From Nocardia brasiliensis IFM 10847 (GTDB lineage Bacteria > Actinomycetota > Actinomycetes > Mycobacteriales > Mycobacteriaceae), in contig NZ_BAUA01000051.1 of NCBI RefSeq assembly GCF_000710915.1, positions 1-58,814 of the forward strand: a stretch of 58,814 nucleotides of DNA, given 5' to 3'. Numbering within the stretch: the first letter of the stretch is position 1; each line of letters opens with the position of its first letter. The position numbers were made by a program, and so were the translations under genes. This document shows, piece after piece, positions 29,240 through 36,278 of this stretch. The notes beneath the pieces were generated by a model. That model had not been told where the DNA came from, did no database searches, and saw only the letters and a list, made by a program, of their open reading frames with translations.

Positions 29240-29369
29240 TCCTGCGCGGTCCCGCACCGAGGGTCGGCGCGGTACTGCGCCCAGGATCGGATACGCCATT
29301 GCCGCGGCGTGACCCGCGCCGCGAGTCGGACGGTGACCGATTCTCGCCAGCCTGAGTACGATCGACCGT

Positions 29370-30011
29370 ATGGAAAGTGGCCCCGACTCCGTCCTCACCC
29401 GGCGCGAACCCGCCGAGATCACGGACAAGCGGCTGCTGCGCGGGGCACGAACCCGGGAAACGGTGCTGCGGCACGCCGTCGACATCGCCTCGCTCGACGG
29501 ACTGGCGGGCCTGAGCTTCGGCCGACTCGCGGCCGAGTCCGGTCTGAGCAAGGCAGGCATCCAGACGCTCTTCAAAACGAAGGAAGCCCTGCAACTCGCC
29601 GCGATCGACCACGCACGCGACCTGTTCGTCGAGGCGGTGATCGAACCCGCCCGCACGACGCCACGTGGCCTGCCCCGGCTGCGGGCACTGATCGAATACT
29701 GGCTGGCCTACATCGAGGCGCCACTGTTCACCGGTGGCTGCTTCTGGATGGCCGCGCTACCGGAACAGGACAGCAGGCCCGGTCCGGTGCTCGACGCGCT
29801 GCTGCGCGACCGGCACGCCTGGGTACGTGTGCTCGAACACGAACTGCGGCGCGCGGTGACGGCCCGGGAGATCGCCGAACTCGACGTGGAACTCGCCGCG
29901 TTCCAGATCGATTCGGTCCTCTGCGCCACCAATACCGCGCTCCGCGTCGGCGACCCGGCGGCCATACGCCGCGCGCGCCGCATCGTCGACGGATTCCTCA
30001 CCGCCCCCTGA
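29370..30011 (+). CDS. TetR/AcrR-family transcriptional regulator
   Basis: 213 aa. The HTH is at residues 24-72: RGARTRETVLRHAVDIASL, DGLAGLSFGRLAAESGLSKAGIQTLFKTKEAL. The C-terminal ligand domain contains YWLAYIEAPLFTGGCFWMAALPEQDSRPG and LDVELAAFQIDSVL, resembling the TetR_C_16-like group with a conserved Phe-Thr-Gly-Gly-Cys segment. The effector is unknown. It ends 15 bases from the convergent tam gene and starts 130 bases after the hydrolase, which it may regulate together with itself. Confidence 0.9.
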   Translation: MESGPDSVLTRREPAEITDKRLLRGARTRETVLRHAVDIASLDGLAGLSFGRLAAESGLSKAGIQTLFKTKEALQLAAIDHARDLFVEAVIEPARTTPRGLPRLRALIEYWLAYIEAPLFTGGCFWMAALPEQDSRPGPVLDALLRDRHAWVRVLEHELRRAVTAREIAELDVELAAFQIDSVLCATNTALRVGDPAAIRRARRIVDGFLTAP

Positions 30012-30026
30012 CCCACCCGATCCAGG

Positions 30027-30794
30027 TCAAGCCGACTTGTGCGCCACCGCGAAGATGCGGCGAAACGGAAACCATGTGGTGCCGTCGGGCAAGGCCGGGT
30101 AGACGACGCGCAAGCGCGGGGCCAGCTCGGTCCGGAATTCACGCCAGTCCTCGTCGTCCAGTGCGGCCCGGATCGGTCGCAGCGCCGTGCCGGTGACCCA
30201 CTCCAGCACCGGGTCCGGTCCGTGCATACGCTGGTAGTAAGTGGTCTCCCAGATATCGGCGACGGTGTGCTCGGTGCTGAGCACCGCTGCGTACCCGGCC
30301 GGTTCGGGTACCGCGTCCACCCCGCGCAGCATCGCGTCGGCGAGCCGGGACCGCCAGCGCGCCTCGCCGGCCAGCGCGCGAATCTCCCGGTGCGACGGCG
30401 CGTCGAAGTTGCCGGGGACCTGCATGGCGAACCAGGCACCGCGCGGCAACTCGGGCAGCCACTCGGCGAGCAGCGCCAGATGATCCGGAACCCATTGCAG
30501 GACAGCGTTGCAGACGACGACGTCGGTTTCCGCGTCCGGCTGCCAGTCGTGCACGTCGAGCACCTTCGCGTCGATCCCGCGCTGCCGCGCATCGTCCACC
30601 ATCTCCGGCGAGGAATCGAACGCGTCCAGTCGCGCGTCCGGCCAGCGTTGCGCGAGCACTTCGGTGAGATTGCCCGGCCCGCACCCGAGATCGACCACGC
30701 GCCGCGGCTTTTCGGCGTCGATACGCCCGATCAGCTCGAAGAACGGGCGTGCCCGGTGATCGGCGAAGTCGAGATACTTCTTCGGATCCCACAT
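30027..30794 (-). CDS. tam: Trans-aconitate 2-methyltransferase
   Basis: 255 aa SAM-dependent methyltransferase that esterifies trans-aconitate, a by-product that inhibits the citric acid cycle. N-terminal MWDPKKYLDFADHRARPFFEL is diagnostic of Tam. Motif I is VVDLGCGPGNLTEVL, motif II DAFDSSPEMVDDAR, then NAVLQWVPDHLALLAEWLPEL and FAMQVPGNFDAPSH; TTYYQRMHGPDPVLEWVTGTAL is also typical. GGAGGG precedes the ATG at 30792-30794. A long palindrome lies 19-51 bases upstream of the start. Confidence 0.95.
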   Translation of the reverse strand: MWDPKKYLDFADHRARPFFELIGRIDAEKPRRVVDLGCGPGNLTEVLAQRWPDARLDAFDSSPEMVDDARQRGIDAKVLDVHDWQPDAETDVVVCNAVLQWVPDHLALLAEWLPELPRGAWFAMQVPGNFDAPSHREIRALAGEARWRSRLADAMLRGVDAVPEPAGYAAVLSTEHTVADIWETTYYQRMHGPDPVLEWVTGTALRPIRAALDDEDWREFRTELAPRLRVVYPALPDGTTWFPFRRIFAVAHKSA

Positions 30795-30812
30795 ACGAAC
30801 CCTCCTCGTTTA

Positions 30813-30845
30813 ACAGTACGGGCGTACTTAGTACGATTGTACTGT
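30813..30845. promoter_or_regulatory. 33-bp near-perfect palindrome, probable operator of tam
   Basis: Four half-sites form two back-to-back boxes: agtac-gggc-gtact (30815-30828) and agtac-gatt-gtact (30830-30843), separated by one T. The outer arms extend to acagtac / gtactgt, so the whole is one palindrome centred at 30829. Two stacked 15-base-spaced boxes suit two dimers of a TetR- or MarR-type repressor. It lies in the tam promoter region. Confidence 0.65.
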
Positions 30846-31075
30846 ATGGCTTGACGGGCAGATATGTCGAACCCCTATCACCCCCTATCGGCCGCGCCGA
30901 TGATCGGGCGCTGCCCGAGTACCCGGCATTACGGGCGCTCACACCTCACTCTGCCGACCTGCGCGGGTGCGCTGATGTTGTTCCGGGGCAGCAACTTTCG
31001 CGATACGCACAGTTGCGGATAACCCCCGGTCACGAGGGCCTTTCGGCCTCGCGGCGTGTGGCAGGGTGATCGGCT

Positions 31076-31912
31076 ATGAAGACGATCCTGATCACGGGGG
31101 CCACGTCGGGTATCGGACTCGCGGCGGCGCGGCAGATCGCGGCAGGGGGCGATCGACTGGTGCTGGTCGGCCGGAATCCGCGCAAGCTCGCCGAGTCGGC
31201 GGCCGAGGTGCGCGCCGCCGGGGCAGGTGCGGTCGACACCCTCGAGTGCGACTTCGGCGAGCAGGATTCGGTACGGCGACTCGCCGAGGCGGTGCTGTCC
31301 CGGTACGACCGGCTCGATGTACTCGCGAACAACGCGGGCGGCTACCAGAAAGATCGGACCGTCACCAAGGAGGGCGTCGAAAAGACCTTCGCCGTCAATC
31401 ATCTCGGCGGCTTCCTGCTCACCGAGTTGCTCACCGAACTGATGGTGCGCAGCGCGCCCTCGCGCATCCTGTTCACCTCTTCGGTCCTGCATTTCGGCGC
31501 GGGCCTGGATCTCGACGATCTCGCGTTCCGACGCGGATACTCGGGCGAAAAGGCCTACAGCCGATCAAAACTCGCGAACATTCTGTATGCCCGGGCGCTG
31601 GCCCGAACCCTGGAGGGCACCGGGGTGACGGTCAACGCTTTCCACCCCGGGGCGGTGGCCACCGGTATCTGGGATGACATGCCGTGGTTCGGGCAGCCGC
31701 TGGTCGCGCTGGCCAAGCGACTGTTCATGATCACCGCCGAGGAGGGCGGGCAGGCGCTGGCCTACCTCGCCATCGGCGCGGAAGTGGCCGGGGTGAGCGG
31801 CGCCTACTTCCAGCACAACCGCATCAAGACGCCGTCGCGCCGGGCCCAGGACGAAGCGCTCGGCCAGCGGCTCTACACGGTGAGCGCGAACCTGGTCACC
31901 GCCACCGGATAG
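31076..31912 (+). CDS. Short-chain dehydrogenase/reductase, retinol-dehydrogenase-like
   Basis: 278 aa classical SDR. The cofactor motif is TGATSGIGLAAARQIAAGG; a basic residue in LVGRNPRKL suggests NADP(H). The NNAG-type motif is LANNAGGY, the catalytic Ser is in ILFTSSVLHFGAG, and Tyr/Lys are in YSRSKLANILYARALARTL. The segment AFHPGAVATGIWDDMPW follows. Length and motifs suit the retinol dehydrogenase/WW-domain oxidoreductase-like group; substrate unknown. It starts 88 bases before the KAS III pair on the same strand and may supply a reduction for that pathway. Confidence 0.92.
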   Translation: MKTILITGATSGIGLAAARQIAAGGDRLVLVGRNPRKLAESAAEVRAAGAGAVDTLECDFGEQDSVRRLAEAVLSRYDRLDVLANNAGGYQKDRTVTKEGVEKTFAVNHLGGFLLTELLTELMVRSAPSRILFTSSVLHFGAGLDLDDLAFRRGYSGEKAYSRSKLANILYARALARTLEGTGVTVNAFHPGAVATGIWDDMPWFGQPLVALAKRLFMITAEEGGQALAYLAIGAEVAGVSGAYFQHNRIKTPSRRAQDEALGQRLYTVSANLVTATG

Positions 31913-31929
31913 GCACGCCACACAGTCAA

Positions 31930-31943
31930 CGACAACGTTGTCG
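31930..31943. promoter_or_regulatory. Perfect 14-bp palindrome upstream of the KAS III pair
   Basis: CGACAACGTTGTCG is perfectly self-complementary and lies 57 bases before the ATG at 32000. A related imperfect element, gaca...tgtc, follows at about 31952-31970. The position suits an operator for the KAS III operon. Confidence 0.5.
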
Positions 31944-31999
31944 AAAGTCCTAGCGACACAAATGGTTTGTCACCGACTGAGTTGTAGAAAGCAGGGACA

Positions 32000-33049
32000 A
32001 TGCAGCGTACGCGTTTCGAGTCCATCGGCTCGTACACTCCGGCCACTGTCCGTTCCACCGAAGAACTGATCGCCGGCCTCGCGATACCACGGTCGTTGGA
32101 TCTGGCGCGGATCACCGGAATCGAACGGCGGCGAGTCTACGATTCCCATCCGGACCGCTACGAATCGTCGTTCGAGCTGGCCTTGCGCGCCATCGACGAC
32201 TGTCTGCGCCATTCCGATTACGCCGCAGACGATCTGGACATCATCATCTCGGCTTCGATCACCCGCACCCGCGGGAGGGAAATCTTCTGCTACGCACCGG
32301 CGTTCGCGCTGATGCTCGGCAACGCCATCGGCGCGACCGAGGCCAGGCACTTCGATGTGTCCAATGCCTGTGCCGGGATGATGACCGGCGTGCTCGTGCT
32401 GGACCGGATGATCAAGGCCGGGGTGGTGCGCAACGGCATGGTGGTCAGCGGTGAGCAGATCACCCCGATCGCCGAAACCGCGATGCGCGAGATCAGCCAA
32501 CCGTACGACCCGCAGTTCGCCGCGCTGACCGTCGGTGACGCGGCGGTCGCGGTGATCCTCGACGATCAGGGCGACGACCATGACGAGATCCACTACGTCG
32601 AGCTGATGACCACCGCGGAGGGCGCCGAGCACTGCCTCGGCATGCCGAGCGACCGGTCGGCCGGCATCGCGCTCTACACCGACAACCGCGCCATGCAGAA
32701 CGAGTCGCGCTACCGCCAGGGCATCGAGCGGATCGACACTTTCCTGCGGGAGAGCGGAAGATCCTGGGAGACCGAGAAATTCGACTACTGGATCCATCAC
32801 CAGTTCAGCGCTCCGGCGCTCGAATACCTGGGGCAGCTCACCGGACAGCACTTCGGCACTGCGATGCCACAGGCGCTGAATGTGTTGCAGGAGTATGGCA
32901 ATACGGCGTCGACCTCACACTTCCTGGTGTTGCACGAGTATCTCGCGCGGCAGCAGATACCGAAGGGTTCGAAGATCCTGATGATCCCCGCGGCCTCCGG
33001 CATCGTTTCCGGCTATCTCGCCGCGACCGTCTCCCGACTGGAGGCCTGA
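32000..33049 (+). CDS. 3-oxoacyl-ACP synthase III-like enzyme, catalytically complete
   Basis: 349 aa thiolase-fold condensing enzyme. All three KAS III catalytic residues are seen: Cys124 in DVSNACAGMMTG, His in YWIHHQFSAPALEYLG, Asn in QEYGNTASTSHFLVL. Other marks are DLDIIISASITRTR, GMVVSGEQITP, FAALTVGDAAVAVILDDQ and ILMIPAASGIVSGYLAATV. Such proteins start fatty-acid or natural-product chains, or perform head-to-head acyl condensations. ATG at 32000 follows GCAGGGAC. The next gene begins three bases after its stop and encodes a degenerate homologue, so the two probably form a complex. Confidence 0.92.
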   Translation: MQRTRFESIGSYTPATVRSTEELIAGLAIPRSLDLARITGIERRRVYDSHPDRYESSFELALRAIDDCLRHSDYAADDLDIIISASITRTRGREIFCYAPAFALMLGNAIGATEARHFDVSNACAGMMTGVLVLDRMIKAGVVRNGMVVSGEQITPIAETAMREISQPYDPQFAALTVGDAAVAVILDDQGDDHDEIHYVELMTTAEGAEHCLGMPSDRSAGIALYTDNRAMQNESRYRQGIERIDTFLRESGRSWETEKFDYWIHHQFSAPALEYLGQLTGQHFGTAMPQALNVLQEYGNTASTSHFLVLHEYLARQQIPKGSKILMIPAASGIVSGYLAATVSRLEA

Positions 33050-33052
33050 GTC

Positions 33053-33988
33053 ATGGCGACCACCATCGTCGCGGCGGCGACGAACACCGATCTGGACACC
33101 GGCAGCTATTTCGAGCTGGCGACCCGCGCGGCGATGTCCTGCCTGGAGCAGGCCGACGTCTCCGTCGACGAGGTCGGCATGCTGGTCAATACCGGCGTGT
33201 TCCGCGATGACAATATTTCCGAGCCCGCGGTCGCGGCGCTCATCCAGAAGCGGGTCGGCATCGGACTCGAGTACGAGCCGGGCCGGGTCCCCGCCTTCTC
33301 CTTCGACCTCATGCACGGTTCCACCGGCCTGCTGCACGCGGTCACCGCCGCCGAATGCTTCCTGTCCACCGGCGAAGTCGAGTACGCCCTGATTCTGGCC
33401 GGTGATACCCATCCGTCGCGCCAGCGATATGTCGCCGGGTTCCCCTACACCACCGGGGCAGCCGCGGTACTGCTCGAAAGCACACCTTTCGCAGCGGGTT
33501 TCGGCCGCCTGTACACCACGCGGACCGACGGTGACGCCCAGCCCAGCGCTTGGGTGGCGCTCGGCGAGGCGGGCGCGAACGGCCGCTCGGCCATGCGCGT
33601 GCGGCACGGCGACGAAGACCCGCTCACGCTCGCGGCGGCCGCGGTACGCGCCTGTACAGCCGAGGAGGGCATCGACAGCCACGACTTCGCCACGGGCCGG
33701 ACCCTGCTGCTCACACCAGCGCCCGCGCTGGGGTTCCGGGCGCGCTTGGCCGAAATCCTCGGGCTCGCACCGGAATCACTTGTCGGCGTGCCCACCGAGG
33801 TCGGTGACCCCTACTCCGCGGCGCCGGTACACGCGTACCTGAACGCGCAGGAGTCGGGCGTGCTCGCCGCCGCGGAGACAGTGCTGTTCCTGGCCGCCGA
33901 CGACGCCTCGGCGGCCTGTCTGCCCTATCGGCAGCCGGTGCCGGCCTTCGTCGGCCGCGCTGCCGTCACAGAGACCGAAAGGCCTTGA
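33053..33988 (+). CDS. KAS III-like protein with substituted active site
   Basis: 311 aa, about 30 residues shorter at the N-terminus than its neighbour. The thiolase fold is clear: ELATRAAMSCLEQADVSVDEVGMLVNTG, then FSFDLMHGSTGLLHAVTAAECFLSTGEVEYALILAGD and FPYTTGAAAVLLES. The nucleophilic Cys is replaced by Ser90 (D-L-M-H-G-S-T-G), the usual P-H-Q-A-N reads T-P-A-P-A, and the G-N-T/S motif reads VGDPYSAAPV with Asp for Asn. It therefore cannot run the normal KAS III reaction. A structural or substrate-selecting partner of the upstream enzyme, or a Ser-based acyl transferase, are the alternatives. Confidence 0.85.
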   Translation: MATTIVAAATNTDLDTGSYFELATRAAMSCLEQADVSVDEVGMLVNTGVFRDDNISEPAVAALIQKRVGIGLEYEPGRVPAFSFDLMHGSTGLLHAVTAAECFLSTGEVEYALILAGDTHPSRQRYVAGFPYTTGAAAVLLESTPFAAGFGRLYTTRTDGDAQPSAWVALGEAGANGRSAMRVRHGDEDPLTLAAAAVRACTAEEGIDSHDFATGRTLLLTPAPALGFRARLAEILGLAPESLVGVPTEVGDPYSAAPVHAYLNAQESGVLAAAETVLFLAADDASAACLPYRQPVPAFVGRAAVTETERP

Positions 33989-34021
33989 CGTTCGGGAGCT
34001 TCCACGGTTTTCCACGCATTA

Positions 34022-34056
34022 CCGGCATTCCGGCAGCCTTGTCGCCGCAATGCCGG
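34022..34056 (+). terminator. Hairpin after the KAS III pair
   Basis: Perfect 8-base stem ccggcatt / aatgccgg with a 19-base loop, about 34 bases past the stop at 33988. Confidence 0.55.
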
Positions 34057-34191
34057 GACAGGTCAGAGAAGGCGGCTTAGGCTGTTTGCACCGGCTGGAT
34101 CAACGGGGCATCCGGACATGCCCCTGCTGCGACGACGCATCGATGGTGCCCTTCCACAGTCGGGCACACTCATCGATGAAGGGACTAGGGC

Positions 34192-36252
34192 ATGCAACGG
34201 CCGATCTCGGTACAGAACACCCAGTGGTCGACCATCGCGGAATCCAGTATCGGCCAGGCCATGGCGGTGCTCGGCGGGTGCAGCACCGTCGGCCTGATCG
34301 CGGAGCTGCTCGCCGTGGACGAGACGGCGGTCCGCACGGTGGTGCGCAGGCTGGCCGCCCGGTCCTCGACCCGGGTGGTGATCGACGATCTGGACGCGGT
34401 GGAGCGGCGACCCCGCGAAATCCCCGCGCCCGCCCATCCGGAACTGCGCTGCCGCGCGGCGGAACTGTTGCACAGCAAGGGATTCCCGGCGGCGACGGTA
34501 GCCGACCAGCTGGTCGAGGCCGGCGTCGCCGACTACCCGTGGGCGGCCAGGGTGCTGCTCGCCGCCGCCGACGAGGCCTTGGCCAACGATCAGATCGACC
34601 GGGCGGCCGACCGGTTGGAACTGGCCTATCGCGCCACCCGGGACCCGAGCGCCCGCGGCGCGCTCGCGGTCCGGCTGGTCTGCGTCGACTGGCGTGGCAG
34701 CCCGTCGAGCCGGACCCGGAACTTCAGCCGGATGCGGGCGGCGCTGCGCGGCGGGCGGGTGCCTGCCGCACAGTTGCCCGCCGCCGTCATGTTCCTGCTC
34801 TGGCACGGCCAGACCCAGCGCGCGGATCATGCGCTGGGACAGCTGGGTTCGTGCCCGCGCGACGAATCCGCGCCGCAGGCCGAGTTCCTGCGCGCCTGGC
34901 TGCGCTTCACCCACCCGCCCTACGTGTCCCGGCACCAGGGTCTGTTCGCCGACGGGCGGCTACCCGCCGACGACCGATTACCCGAACCTGCGCCCGGGAC
35001 CGTCGCGCCACGAAGACCGACGCAGCCGGACCAGCGGCCTCCGCATCTGCTCGGCGCCGAGCTGCTGACCCGGCTGTGCACCCCGCATCCGCTCGACGAC
35101 ACCACCACGCTCGCCCAGCGCCTGCTCACCTGTCATCGGCTCGCCTCCACCACCGTGGAAACCCTTGCCGCGGCCGTACACTGCCTGATCTACACCGATC
35201 GGCTCGATACCGCCGCCGCGTGGTGTGATTCGCTGCTCGCCGAGGCCGAGGCACGCAAAGCCCCCACGTGGCAGGCGATCTTCGCCGGCCTGCGCGCGGA
35301 AACCATGTTGCGCAAGGGCAATCCGCGCGCCGCCGCCAACGAGGCCGCGCTCGCGCTGAATCATGTTCCGGCCGAGCATCTAGGCGTGTGGATCGGGATC
35401 CCGATCGCGGTGCGGGTGCGCGCGTTGACGTCCGCGGGCCGACTGGCCGAGGCCGAGGCACAGCTGCGCAGGCCGGTGCCGCGCGCGCTGTTCGAGTCCC
35501 GCTTCGGGCTGCTGTACCTGCACGCGCACGGCCACTTTCAGCTCGCCACCGGGCAGCCACGCGAGGCGCTGCGCACCTTCCGGCGCTGTGGTGAGCTGAT
35601 GCGCCGCTGGCGGATGGACTTCCCGTGGCTGGTGCCGTGGCGCAACGACATCGCGGTCGCGCATCTGGCGCTCGGCGAGGGCCGACATGCCCGCGCCTTC
35701 GCCACCCGGCACCTCGACCTGCTCGGCGGTGCGCCGGCCCATCGCACCGGCGGTGTCTCGCTGCGTCTGCTCGCCGCGACGGCCGACCGCTATCAGCGGG
35801 TCCGGTTACTGCGCGAGGCGACCGCGATCGCGCGGTCAGCCGGCTGCGATCTCGAACTCGCCACGGTCCTCGGTGATCTCGGCGCCGCGCACCGGGCTGT
35901 CGGCGATCACGAGAAGGCGCGCATGCTCGTTCGCGAGGCGGTGCGCATCGCCGAAGCCTGCGGCGCCGACCCGCTGCTGCGCGAGCTGCTCGGCGAACGC
36001 CAGCCCGCGCCCACGGTCTCTCCGCTCACCGCCACACCCACCGGCGTGGCCGCCCTCAGTCCCGCCGAACGCCGCGTCGCCGAGCTCGCCGCCCACGGTA
36101 AACGCAACCGCGAGATCGCCGCCGCCCTGGCCATCACCACCAGCACCGTCGAACAACACCTGACCCGCGTCTATCGCAAACTGGAGATCACCCGCCGCAC
36201 CGAACTCACCTTCACCCTGAACGCCCCGAACTCGGTGTCGGCACCCGCCTGA
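34192..36252 (+). CDS. LuxR-family regulator, LAL-type without its ATPase domain
   Basis: 686 aa. The C-terminal LuxR HTH is clear: LSPAERRVAELAAHGKRNREIAAAL then TTSTVEQHLTRVYRKLEI. The middle (about 90-610) is all helical repeats (TPR/MalT-like). The N-terminus begins directly at the winged-helix segment that follows the NTPase in LAL proteins (AVLGGCSTVGLIAELLAVDE, then TAVRTVVRRLAA); the usual 250-300-residue Walker A/B ATPase is absent. ATG at 34192 is preceded by AAGGGACTAGGG, and no ATPase-like frame lies upstream, so the shortening looks genuine. It may regulate the adjacent KAS III operon or itself. Confidence 0.88.
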   Translation: MQRPISVQNTQWSTIAESSIGQAMAVLGGCSTVGLIAELLAVDETAVRTVVRRLAARSSTRVVIDDLDAVERRPREIPAPAHPELRCRAAELLHSKGFPAATVADQLVEAGVADYPWAARVLLAAADEALANDQIDRAADRLELAYRATRDPSARGALAVRLVCVDWRGSPSSRTRNFSRMRAALRGGRVPAAQLPAAVMFLLWHGQTQRADHALGQLGSCPRDESAPQAEFLRAWLRFTHPPYVSRHQGLFADGRLPADDRLPEPAPGTVAPRRPTQPDQRPPHLLGAELLTRLCTPHPLDDTTTLAQRLLTCHRLASTTVETLAAAVHCLIYTDRLDTAAAWCDSLLAEAEARKAPTWQAIFAGLRAETMLRKGNPRAAANEAALALNHVPAEHLGVWIGIPIAVRVRALTSAGRLAEAEAQLRRPVPRALFESRFGLLYLHAHGHFQLATGQPREALRTFRRCGELMRRWRMDFPWLVPWRNDIAVAHLALGEGRHARAFATRHLDLLGGAPAHRTGGVSLRLLAATADRYQRVRLLREATAIARSAGCDLELATVLGDLGAAHRAVGDHEKARMLVREAVRIAEACGADPLLRELLGERQPAPTVSPLTATPTGVAALSPAERRVAELAAHGKRNREIAAALAITTSTVEQHLTRVYRKLEITRRTELTFTLNAPNSVSAPA

Positions 36253-36278
36253 GGATGCTAGGCCGGCGCGACCGTGGC

